DNA from: Pelomyxa schiedti
Taxonomy: Eukaryota > Evosea > Pelobiontida > Pelomyxidae
Length of the DNA stretch: 64,000 nucleotides
Reading direction: 5' to 3'
NCBI GenBank assembly: GCA_020536535.1
Contig: JAHLWZ010000448.1
Location: 1,786-65,785, forward strand
Position 1 is the stretch's first letter. Each line of letters starts with the position of its first letter. A program made the position numbers and the translations under genes. The notes beneath the pieces are model-generated. The model made no database searches, was not told the DNA's origin, and saw only the letters and a list, made by a program, of their open reading frames with translations. Below, piece by piece: positions 23,301 through 33,952 of this stretch.

Positions 23301-26300
23301 AGTTGGTTCACCATTCAAAGAATCTATTTCTGATCGTTGAGAATCAAGGAATTCCTTTAGTTTCTGGGCGGCCTCAGCAAACTCTTTACGTTTCGCCTCC
23401 ATAGCTTCCTGGCGAGTCAACTCTTTACCATATTTTTCCTGCCTTTCCCTTTGACCATCTCTAAGCTTCGTAAGAGCAGCATCAATGTCCGGCTTGGAAA
23501 TTGAGGTGTGCGGGTTGTCTGTCACATGTAGCTCAGAAAGTTGTGATAAAGTCTTCTCGATTGCTAGTAATTTCTCATCCGCTTTGGCGTTGCAAGTGGT
23601 ATCGTTTTCATCCATTACTTGCTTGAAGTCTTGAACAGCTTCAAGAGTATCACCAAATGCAGAACGTTCAATATCACTGAGCTTAAGATTGGCCCATTGA
23701 ATGAAGTCCTTGGCCTCTAGGGCAAATTCGAGTCTCAATTCCTCTTTGCGCTGTTCGGTTTTTAGATCTTCTTCAGCTTTCTTTTTCTTGGCTTCTTTTT
23801 GTTCCACCAGAGTCTTCCATTGTGCATCAATTTCAGCCAACTTCTGGGCCACTTCCTAAACTGGGTTATAAAACTTAGTTGACTGCTGTGTACCTCAATT
23901 TTATGAAAATTGTCTGCAGCCAAGGCATCATGAATTTTACGAAGAGACTCTATTCTCTTCAATGAACTTTCGTGCTCCTCTTCATACGATTGAAGTAAAT
24001 GGACCTGGTTTTCAGCGGCTTCAAGGCTATCAATTGATTCAATTGTGCATAGATACTCTGACTTTTGTGAGCCCCACAAGGCAAGTTCAGTGGCTTCTTC
24101 AACAAATTCCCTGTGCAGAGCGTGCAATGACTCTTGTCTAGTAGTATTGTAAGCGAATTGGTGCAAAGGTATTGTCATACCTTGATAGCTCTGTCTTCAG
24201 GTATTGTTCTCGTGCTTTCTCTGAATCTTCTAATTTCCCCCAGAGTGCAGTTATATCATTGGGTGATGTTCCTTCAGCAGGAACAAATGCAGGGCGATGG
24301 TGGGGGCTCTCCTCAAGAGTTCGCACAATAGTTTTATGGAGAGTCAGAACAGCGTGCTTTTCAGCACTTTTTGGGGGCTTTTCGCTTGAACGATACCCCG
24401 AAAACTCCTTCAATTTCGTTTGAGCACCTGCAAGGGTATTTTCGCAGACGTGATCATCTAGTTTGGTGCAAGAGTCCTTGACCCAAGCTGTGAGCTAAAA
24501 AAAAAAAAGGAATGAGTTACTCTTTTATTGGAAAAGAGAAAATGTGGTACCTTTCCCGCTCTTTCTGCATAGTCAATCTTAAGGCTTCTCTCGTCAAGCA
24601 AGCTCAAAAGGAAATTCTTAACCCACACATTGAAGCCAGTAGAATCCGCAGCAAGAGTCTGTGGAGTATGTGGGGTATACCTATTCGTTGTGATTTGCAT
24701 TGCTAGTTCTTCAGCATAAATCCGCTTGACGGTATCAAGTTGGATTTTCTGAGGGTTGCCCTCTTCCCAAATTTTATTGATCTCCTCTGAAAGAGGTTCT
24801 GGTTCACCTGAAAGTAGCACAGTTAGTGTGTGCTGAACGCACTCTAAGGTACCTGTAAGGGCATCAAGTGTGCTTTTTTGTGTATCGAGAAAATCTTTCA
24901 TCTTCTGTGCAGCTGCTGCGAACTCCTTTCGTTTAGCTTCCATATCTTGCTGCCTCTTCAGCTCAGACGTGTAATATTCCTTGTATTTCCCAATAGCTTC
25001 TTCCATTTTTTGCTCTTGCAAATTAACATCCTCCAAGGTAAGCATGGTGTACTTGTTATCTTTTGCTCCTAGTTCAACAAGCTCCTTCATGAGGTCTTCT
25101 AGCTCTTGTTTCTTACTGCTTGACGTTTCATGGTAATTTGACACATTTTTATTTAGCTGGTCTTCATACACCACAACCTCGTCCAGAGTATCCCCAAATA
25201 CGGCATCAGCCATACCCTGAATTGTATCATTGTACCACCGGTTCAGGGCCGTGATCTTCTCTGCAAAAGCTAACCTCAGCTTTTCCATCTTTGATTGTTT
25301 CTCCAAGCAGTCATTCAACCATTCCCTCTTTTGTTGGGAGGCTGTGCCTAGGTCAGCCCACTTGCCCTGAACTTCCGACAGTTGCTCCTGCACAATGGCG
25401 GCGTCTTTGTAGCCGAGAGAAACCATTTCATCAGCCAGATTTTTCAAGTCTTCCATCCGCGGCTTAGATGCTTCATACTGTTGGTCATGTCCATCCAAAA
25501 GCTTGAGCTGTAATTGAGCCGCAAGAAGAGTGTCAATGACTGGGCGTTCTTGTGCAAACTCAGTTTTTTCTTTCACCCATCTGGCCATTTTGGCTTGCTT
25601 GTCTTTCCAGCGCCTTGCCAATTCTTCAAGCTTCTCTTGTCTATTGAAATTAAAGGTGAGAAAATGAAAGGGTACTTTTACAAACCGACCGTGCAACTTC
25701 ATCACGTATGGCTTTTTCCTTTGCAGTTTCAGCTTCTTGAAGTTCCACCCACTTAGCTGCTAATACTTCCAGACCAAGGCCTTCCGGCGGTACCCAAGCA
25801 GGCCTTTGGGCGTTTCGAAGTTTCACCTGAAGATTGGAAAGAAGTCCTTCAACAGCAAGTTTGTTTGCTGCCTTATCAGGTTTTTCGACTGCAAGATAGC
25901 ACATCATTTTGTCCATTTTATCTCTGGCTCCTTTTTGATATGTTACATTCACTTTATGTTGATGGAATGAAGCCTTCTAGAGTGTTATCAAAAGTATGGT
26001 CTCGCATTTCGGGAATCTTGACATCAAGCCAGTTTATTAGCTCCTGAGCTTGATCAGTATACGCTTTCTTCATTTCATCATTTCCTTGTACAAGGTTCAC
26101 AAGTTTACATATTCGTCGGGTGGCTACTTCATTCTGTCAGTACCATTAGGTAAGAAAAAAGTGAAGGAGAGAAGAACTGTAGCAGTAGCGGCAAATTTGT
26201 GAAAAAATTGTAGCAAGTATGTCATCACAGAACGCTCATCCGCCGAAACTGTGTTTTACAGTTACTATTTCCCTCAAATACCCAAGTAGCAACATACTAA

Positions 26301-27238
26301 CATCTTCAGGATCAAAGAAACGGGGTATTCCAAGTTCCTTCTCAGCAACAGAAAAAGCAAGCTCTAAGTTAGGCAAAGCATTTTCTTTGTGGAGTTCGTC
26401 ATATTCAATAACAGCTGGTCGGTGCCTGGAGAAAAATTAGGTTGACGGAGAACACACAACACAGACTTGTGAATCAGAGCACAAAACGCAAGGCCATCCT
26501 GCCAAGAGGTCGTGAAGTCTAAATGGATAAGGAAAAGTTGGGTTAAAGTAAAACACACTTGTTACATTAACATCACGGTATCCTGCCGTCTTCTTTTGGC
26601 ACCAATAAAGAAGACCCTCCTTGGCATTCATATCTGCAGGTGGTTGGTTCTATGTTTTTGCAAGATAAGCAGGGACACCTTCAACAGAGATATCTGCTAT
26701 TTCGAATCGCAAAATGATCATCCAGATCATTCCCAGTATAAGTTTGAGATCACCATTGACAATGTCTATTATTACTGTTGGAAAAAAAGCAATTGTATGT
26801 ATGAAAGGAAACCTTCGCCAGAGATACCAGCAAGTTTTATACGAGAGGAAATAAAAGTAACGGATACATTAACATTTTCAATCATGTGAATTCTCATTTT
26901 AGGATTCTGGTTGATCTTGGGCAATTTGGAGGCAGAGATAGACTCGAGTAGTTTGTGCAGGAGTTTACCGTCCTTATATCACTCTTAAAAACTTCTCACA
27001 CGGAAAAAACAGGGAAAAAACCTTTAAGTCCTTAGTCAAGTCACTAATTTGTTCTTTGTGACCCGCTTTTTTCAAGTGTGCGTTGAACCATTTCGAAAAG
27101 GTCTAGCGTAAACAAACAAACAAAAAAAAAAGAAAGAGCAAGCCCTCATTAACGACTAGAACTCAATAACAGTACGAAGATGAAAAGGAAGTGTACTCGG
27201 TGCTGGATGTCGATCCAAGATCGGTTATGCAACGACAT
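17337..27238 (-). CDS. giant alpha-actinin-like actin cross-linker (CH-CH, long spectrin-type rod, EF-hands)
   Basis: The product starts MSLHNRSWIDIQHR and splices to TFSKWFNAHLKKAG, the opening of an alpha-actinin CH1 domain. DGKLLHKLLESISASKLPKI follows. CH2 pieces include LLYWCQKKTAGY, SWQDGLAFCALIHK and ELGIPRFFDPED. The middle is a coiled spectrin-type rod made of about five similar ~450-residue units. The C-terminus has two EF-hands: a degenerate loop DKDKTGQLKWFH and a good one DADGNESISFDE. It closes with the terminal module VTLSELQANMPPAQAEYLARV, as in alpha-actinins. About 25 short introns leave roughly 2,800 residues, against about 900 in ordinary alpha-actinin. It should bind actin with CH1-CH2 and act as a long Ca2+-modulated spacer. 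It is one gene because frames, splice sites and domain order are continuous; a few borders in CH2 (26000-26900) are uncertain. Confidence 0.85.
19650..25950 (-). repeat. about five tandem ~1.5-kb intragenic units in the rod
   Basis: A recurring landmark (PHHRPAFVPPEG and variants) lies near 25800, 24290, 22810, 21280 and, diverged, 19720: a period of about 1.5 kb. A second landmark (AMQITSNKYTTHT and variants) recurs near 24690, 23180, 21660, 20180 and, diverged, 18700. A third (VDTLVAAQIQ) shows the same spacing. Introns fall at matching places, for example just before RQEKL. Units 2-4 are most alike, so duplication is internal and the outer copies are older. Confidence 0.85.
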
Positions 27239-27448
27239 TGCTGTTTAACGGGTAGTTTTTTATTTTGTGAAAAAAAGAAAACTGGCCAGTTTTCCCTCCC
27301 TTTGTTATTTTTTTTCCTTTCGTCCGGGGATTTCATGCACTCTTCGCTGCCTTGGTTGCACCCAAAAAAAGGACGTCAGAGTTATCCTGTGTTCAAGGTG
27401 CACTCACAGCACTGAAGTCCGCACTTGATCAAATCCGTTCTGATCATT
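27239..27448. promoter_or_regulatory. divergent promoter region
   Basis: The 210 bases between the alpha-actinin start (minus) and the F-box gene start (plus) must serve both genes. They include T-rich and A-rich tracts; no specific element is recognised. Confidence 0.45.
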
Positions 27449-29497
27449 ATGGGCCAATCCACGTCCGCGTCGCCAAAGGCGCCTGCACCCACAACAACAG
27501 TGCCCAAAGTGACTGAGGCGACAGCTGGGGTGGAGGACACCATCTCGTTGATGACGAGGCTGGCCGAGCAGGCGCCGCGTCCCACCAGTGGGTCACGTGA
27601 CGAGGGGCTGCTACGTGCCGTCCTGATCGGGTCGCGGGGAGCCAATGCCAGGACTGCAAGATTCAGGGTGCCTGAGGATAACGCTGACTGGGACCTACTT
27701 ATGTGGTATGTCCTTTTTTTTTCCCGCTTTCTTCCTTGTTTGACAGGCGGTCAGTTTTTGTTGGTTTTAACCATTTTGTAGGCCCGGAGATCTGGCTTCT
27801 GTATTGACTTCGTTGCCAGAGAGAAAAACTAATTCGTGGGTGTTAAAGAGCATTAAATGCACTGTGAAATCTCCTCTTCCTGTTCCAACTGGCATGAACT
27901 CTTCATCTTTGGCACCTGGTGAAACTACGTCTCTATTCGTCGGTGTATCTGTCACGTGTATCACGAATAAGGGGCGGTTTGACATTGAAATTCCCGATTC
28001 TCCTCATTGTTCCAGTGCATTGATTCTTGGTATACCAGAATCCTCTTCCACTGAACTTTAAATGCATGTATAGGAAGAGTGATGAAGGGAGCTCGGCTCT
28101 CAGATTGCCAAATTAATGGTTTCTTTGGAAAACTACTTATTCCTTCTGTGACAACACTGTCTGCAATTAAACGCTCTCACTTGCATTTGGGAATAGAGTG
28201 GAGAAAGCACTTCAGTGACTACTGCTCTTTGCTCAATAGGTACCTTCTTAAACATTTTCATCATGTAATCGTTGCTCGTTCTAGTGACAAGAACTTACAA
28301 AACGACGACAAACCTCTTATTGCTAGACGCACACTTGAGCATCAGGCCATCCATAGTTTTGATTTTTCGAGGGACCTTGATAAGGACTATCTTAGCCTCT
28401 CTAAGAAATCTTTCCAAGATTTAGGAGATGACTCTCTCCGATTACAAACAATTTGCGGATTATTGAGTGGAAATGCAGAGGTTGTGTTGGAGAATATCTG
28501 TACACAAGGGCCCATGTGGTTAAGTTCTTTTGTTTTGGATCAGGCCACTCAAATTGTGGATGCAATTGTCTTACCCCAAATGGATGCAATTGTTTTACCC
28601 CAAGTCGGAGAGCTATCAACAGCGGAGGCAGTACCCCATCTATTATTCACTCAACTCCCCCAAATACCCAACGAAGTGATAATAAGCTTTCTGAGCACTT
28701 CAGATTTACGAGAGTGCTCAGCTGTGTGCAAAGAGTGGAGGAGTGCCCTGTCTGAGTCACAGGTTACTCTCTGGAAGAATTTGTGCCTGCGCCACAAGTG
28801 GGACGACTTGTTCCCTCCGCAATCCGAGTTACTCGGGCCTAATAAATACAAGTTGCTGTACTGCTGTGCCTGCGACGCCGTAACCGCACTAAGCAAAGAG
28901 CCAACATCCAGTGAGGTGTTCAAAAAGACAACACAGCTCACTTACGCAATTCGTGCGAGAGGTGTCAAGGCCGTCTACTCACACCTATCGGCTCTTCGCG
29001 GCCAGCTCACATCCGCCTCCTCGTTTCCCGCCAAAACATCACTCACTTTGGAGAGGATCATCAACTCGGTTAATGTACTCTCTTTCGACGACGATAAGAC
29101 TTCAAACCCACAGAAATTCTTGGCTACAATGGACTCTGCATGCGGCAAGTTCACACTTCTATTTGAACAAGGAGTCAGAGAGAACTCCCGAGAAGGAGAA
29201 TGGCACGCAAAAGAAGTAACTATTGAACAGCTCACGGGCTTTGTTCCCAAAAGCACAGAGAGGCATCTGCTGTTCTGGGATGGTTCTTCCATCTCCGCAA
29301 ATGATACATCCATGTTTGGGTTCACCGGCAAGGCCAAACTATGGGATGACAGTGACTCGATGCTCTTTGGTGGAATACCCGTGAGTGTTGTCGTAGCTCT
29401 CACTTTGGTTCTCCTCCCTGCAGACCATTCTTCTACGATCCGACAATTTGTGATGCATTTCCTAAGACCCAAAACCAGAGTCAATAGCCTGTGGTGA
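27449..29497 (+). CDS. F-box protein with N-terminal myristoylation signal
   Basis: Exons 27449-27705, 27782-28029 and 28074-29497 join in frame to 642 residues. The second intron is only 44 bases and contains an in-frame stop, so ignoring it would falsely split the gene in two. The start MGQSTSASPK fits N-myristoylation (Gly2, Ser6). An F-box occupies about residues 360-410: LPQIPNEVIISFLSTSDLRE, CSAVCKEWR, VTLWKNLCLRHKW. The N-terminal third and the C-terminal ~230 residues match nothing I recognise. The role would be substrate choice for an SCF ubiquitin ligase at a membrane. The unit VDAIVLPQ is duplicated just upstream of the F-box. Confidence 0.75.
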
Positions 29498-30545
29498 TTC
29501 AATAACTCCACAAGTTCCAGGATTTGACTGAAACAAAAAAAAAAAAAAAACTGAAAATTCCCAGGTAAGAGTTTCTTTTTTATATGAAAGAGAGGGTAGC
29601 GAAGATCGCCGGCCCTCAGCTGACCATAAATTGTGTACTAGGAATCCCCTTGCGGAGACCCATACCAGATATTTCGTCTCGAGTGCAACAGACAAAACAT
29701 CCGACACACGCCACACCCTTAGTGATCAGTGGGCATGAGTACCAGGTAAGTATGAAAGAGTCTTCTGGTTGCTTCCGGCGTAATGCTTGGCAGTCCGTGC
29801 GGGACTATTGTGGGAAGAAATTATCCCACAATTCCGGGAATCCGGGGCCTCTTTGAAAAGCGCAACCTGAGTCAAATAAGTTCTTCATACATACCTGACT
29901 GTGTACACCCTTGATCACCAAGGAGTGGTGTGCTGTTGTGAAACTGTGCTTGCACTCTGCACAGAGTCATGGCATGGAGCCCCGAAAGGGGCCTCCAGCA
30001 GTGTAATTTTTGTTCAGAGGGGTTTGCGTATTCGCGCGAACTCCATATTTTAAAAAAAATAAAACAGGGTGACGATTGGGTGTACGCATGTTTCCCGTTT
30101 TCTACGGACTTGTACCAGTTAATCTCATTGTTAATGTGGCAACCATGCCACATCACATCAACACACTACCCGGGGTTGAAATCTTTTAAACGTTGTTCTC
30201 GTCCTTTTCACTGTTGGCTGGAGAGTGAAGGAAACTCGAATTGTCGCACTGCATTCGGCCCATTCAATTAGTTGACATCAGTTTCTCAAATACAACAATG
30301 CCCGACTCTGTGGTCAATGTGCCCTGGGGCGATTCTGCCTGGTTTCCGAGGTTCGCTTTCTCATTTCCTTGTGTTCAAATCAACAGAACCATGATCTTGA
30401 CTCTTCAGATGGAGTTCCCTACAGCGAAGGTGCTTCTGTTGGCGGAAAATTGGTCCCTTCCTTGATTTTTCCTCTAAGGAGGCCTTTAAAAGAAAACTAA
30501 GCAGATTTTAACAAAATAATAAACAAGTACTAGACAACCAATAAA
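29498..30545. other. region without a supported gene; contains a short hairpin
   Basis: About 1 kb between two plus-strand genes. Short open frames (29584-29856, 29969-30271, 30298-30465) have no domains. A near-perfect hairpin with a GAAA tetraloop, TGGAGCCCC-GAAA-GGGGCCTCCA with one bulged base, lies at about 29975-29997 and could belong to a structured RNA. No tRNA-like fold is seen. Confidence 0.4.
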
Positions 30546-31381
30546 ATGGGTGGCGGAGGCAGCAAAATTAATATGGAGGAAGTGTCGAGCGCCCTCGACC
30601 AATACAGTGGTAAGCGAAATTCTTTCCCCCACAGTTACTTAACCATTAAATTAGGCATCAACCTGGCTGAGGTGAAAGCAAAACTTGAGGCTCTCACTGT
30701 GGAGCGTTCAAAGGCTCGCACTCTGAGGAGTATTGATTTCGATAAAGTCTGTGGGCTCTTGGGCATTCACCCTGAAGCGGGCTTCCAGATTTACCAGATG
30801 TTTGACAAAAACCATGACCGACTTCTGGATATCAAGGAATTGGCTATGCTGGTTGCCTTCGTAATGAGGGGCACTGCTGAGCAAGTAAGTTTTTTTTTGT
30901 AATTCCCACTTATTTTGAATTGACATTTCGGGCATAGAAACTGGAAGTTACCTTCAAAGTCCTCGACGCCGACGACTCTGGATTCCTCGATACCTCAGAG
31001 ATCACCGAATTTATCAAGACTTCACGTCAATGGGTGAGTATCTAATGTGCAGCAACTGTTTCCTCACTGACTCACACAAACCAGGTCCAAGACAGTGAAC
31101 TCCACCTGACGCTCATCCAGACCCAACTTGACTTGGCCAACATGCAATCTGGCGACAGCGCAGAGGAGAAGAAGCGCCTCTATTCCAAGAAGATTCAGAG
31201 CATCAAGGCCCTCAGAGCCAAAATGCCCCCGGCCAACATGTCAGACGCCGAAATTGACCAGCTTGTCTCCGAGGTGTTTGCCAAGTTCGACACCAACCAC
31301 GACAACAAGATTTCACCTGAGGAATTCGTGGCTGGGTTCTCGGCACACCCTGAGGTCACAAAGTACTTGTCCTGCTTCTAA
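30546..31381 (+). CDS. EF-hand Ca2+-binding protein, predicted myristoylated
   Basis: Exons 30546-30609, 30655-30884, 30938-31033 and 31085-31381 give 228 residues with every junction in frame. The start MGGGGSK fits N-myristoylation. Three EF-hand loops are visible: DKNHDRLLDIKE, DADDSGFLDTSE and DTNHDNKISPEE, each with acidic or polar ligands at positions 1, 3, 5 and Glu at 12. A charged helix (EEKKRLYSKKIQSIKALRAK) separates the second and third. The layout recalls neuronal-calcium-sensor or calcineurin-B-like sensors, but the order and spacing do not allow a firm subfamily. It probably acts as a Ca2+ sensor at membranes. Confidence 0.8.
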
Positions 31382-31614
31382 TAAGTAGGTTGTAAGTGAG
31401 TTGTTGGTGTGGGAAGAAACACAAACATAAATACAAACCCAGCAAAGTCTTGACACTTTGCCAGTGTTAGCTCCCCATCATTGTTTTCTTGTGTGCGAAG
31501 TAGAAGTGAAGTTCTTCATCTTCAAAAAAATCGTGTGCACGTTTGTGCCACATGATGATTTCTGGGAAGTGCCACAAAGAAGAATCAAAACACAAAAAAC
31601 CGAACGGAAACATT
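31382..31614. other. intergenic region
   Basis: Spacer between the EF-hand gene stop and the likely kinase start; no gene seen. Confidence 0.4.
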
Positions 31615-32448
31615 ATGTCGGACACGCCCAACGAGGAGTCCTCAAAAAAGAGGGAAACATTAGACACACCCCTGGGACAAATTGTGTGCTCGTTTGACAC
31701 TACTCCCCTGCTCCTACATCATCTTTTCCCCACAAATAAATAAATAAACCACCATAAACGCCTTTGTGCATACTGACACGGCTGAAGACCTTGGGGGAAG
31801 AGATCTCGGGTGGGTTGATGCCGGGGGTTGACGTGGTTAAAGGGCTACTTACGCAACATGGTGAAGTGGTGGCAATTAAAAGACTTCCTCTACCTGCCTT
31901 TGGTTCCGTTGTGGCTCAAACTAATGTATTTGCATGCTGTTGTTTTCTGTCTTTTTCCCCAATATAACACACAATAGGAGGAGTTAAACCGCTTGAAAGA
32001 TCTCAACGATCCCCACATAATTCGTATGCTTGGCCTGCACCAAGACTCTAAGTTTCTATATGTAATTCAAGAGTGAGTGACGCTTCCTGCTTTCCTGCTC
32101 TCATTCTATTTCCACAGCTATGCTGAAAACGGTTCCCTTTTAGAACTAGTTTGTGAATTTGGTTCTCTACCAGAGCAACTATCAACAGGATACCTCCAAC
32201 AAGTTTTTTTCCCCAAAACAAAAAGGTCAATGTCATTATCTTTTAGGCATTGATTGGACTAAAGTACTTACACTCCATGCATGTGATCCATAGGTTCTTT
32301 TAATCAGGAGGGAACCTTTAAAATCAACTCACTTATTATTAGAAATCTCAAAGTAGAGTTTCTTTTAAAAATAGTTAAAAGAGTGAACTAAATAGTAATG
32401 ATTTAGGCAGCCAATGTCCTCGTAACCAAGGTATTTCTCTTACCACTT

Positions 32449-32483
<35 letters not shown>

Positions 32484-33868
32484 CTGATGGTGTTCTAGAC
32501 GGGGAGAGTCAAATTATGTGATTTTTCCATTTCTGCACTATGGCACACTTGTATTGGATTAGAGGAAATGCCTCACTGGAGTATGACCTTGCCTTACGTT
32601 ATCGGTGTTTCACGATTACCTAGAAGCGCCAGAGGTGTTATCTGGTGGTGAGTGTACAGCAGCTTCTGATATATGGTTTGTAACAATACCATGTTCCAAA
32701 TTGATTGTGTGCAGGAGCCTTGGCTGTACAGTTGTTGAACTACTCACTGGATCACCCCCCTTTCCCGAGTTTGTTGTTCCCTTCGTGTTGAAAATGTAAT
32801 ACTGAGTTTCACAGTTCAGAGGGAGAAACTGCAATTAATAGTATATTGACCGAGGAAATTGCTACTCCAGATTGTTCCGCTGTATGCGTTTCCCTCCTTT
32901 TTACTTGAGGGTTTGACACCTAATCCTTTGGTTTTATTTCATTGCAGGACATGCAACAATTCCTTCAAGGCTGTTTTAATAAATCGCCAGCAGACAGGCC
33001 AACAGCCGCAGCTCTTTTAGGAAATAAGCTTTTCCGGAGTTTTCCCACACCACACTCTGTATGCTTTTCTGTTCGACAATTCTCTGAATTCTTCTAGCCA
33101 GATTTTCACACTGTTCGGCGCTCCATGGAGCAACTTAGCCGTTCCAGAAGTATTCAGACGTTCCGTTCTTCACATTCCCCATCTCGCCGTAACCCTACTG
33201 TCGACCTTGTTCGTGCCAAGCAGAATATTGCCACAATCAGGACCGAATTAGAGAAGCAGCAAGAAATTTACAACAATCTAGCCGCCAGACAGAAATCTTT
33301 GCAGGTTATCATAAGGCGTGAAAAATTGGTTCTAATTGCTTTCCCAGGCAACTCTCGAAGAACTTACAAACCACTATGAATGGACCAAGTTAGGGGCCTC
33401 CACAGTTTTCCGGAAGTTGAAAGATGCGGATGCCAATAAGTATGGCGATATAACGAATAGACATGTTACGAACATACAACACTCACTGTTGTCAGAAATC
33501 GTTCAAGGGACCAGAAAAAAATGATTGCCGATTGGGAGAACGTTCTAGTACAATATTTCTATGAGGCGTTTCCTGACAAAGCTCCTCCCGAGTTTCCCCG
33601 CGTATGCCCGCACAGTTTTCTTCCAATCTCACACCCAAGCAGACCCCCGCACCCCCTGAAGACGACAACTCGGGAGAGAATCTGCATACGGTACGAAGTA
33701 CAACTCCATCCACGCACATGGGCCAACCACTTAGAAGTAACTCGGCAACCCTTGGCGGTCACTAATAACACTGCACCCCACAAACAATATATTCTGTTTA
33801 CTAGTAAAGATACAAACCTCGCTTCCTTACACAGTTTCAAAAAAAAAATCTTTAAAAATGGCCGGTGA
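31615..33868 (+). pseudogene. STE/MAP3K-like protein kinase with broken catalytic motifs
   Basis: A likely first exon, MSDTPNEESSKKRETLDTPL, splices to TLGEEISGGLMPGVDVVKGL. Beta-3 VAIK is intact in GEVVAIKRLP. Then come LKDLNDPHIIRMLGL, NGSLLELVCEFGSL, GLKYLHSMHVIH, ANVLVTK, VKLCDFSISALWHT, APEVLSGGECTAASDIW and SLGCTVVELLTGSPPFPEF, the normal kinase order. Faults: the exon ending VIH-R and the next one, AANVLVTK, do not share a splice phase, so the HRD-x-K residues are missing. DFG reads DFS. The join before APEVL would need a 19-base intron. The glycine loop is irregular. After the kinase comes a Ser-rich linker and a coiled coil (ADWENVLVQYFYEAFPDK). It may be a pseudokinase or a recent pseudogene. 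The end is uncertain (33765 in another frame). Confidence 0.6.
32452..32483. repeat. poly(T) tract in a kinase intron
   Basis: An uninterrupted run of about 32 T in front of the acceptor TGTTCTAG. It is prone to length variation and sequencing error. Confidence 0.9.
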
Positions 33869-33952
33869 TTTCTGTGGTCACAAAAAAAGGATGAACTAGC
33901 GGTGTGCCCTGGGAGACTTACACGTAGTGCACCCAGGGTTGCCTAACACCCA

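Noticed and set aside
19650-25950. Rod repeats as an assembly collapse or expansion of identical units
   Set aside because: The units differ clearly in sequence and the outer ones are strongly diverged, so they are genuine old duplications, although exact copy number still needs long reads.
27804-28061. Separate small gene ending at the TAA at 28059-28061
   Set aside because: A GTATAC...TATAG intron removes that stop and joins the frame to the F-box exon; total length is then exactly divisible by three.
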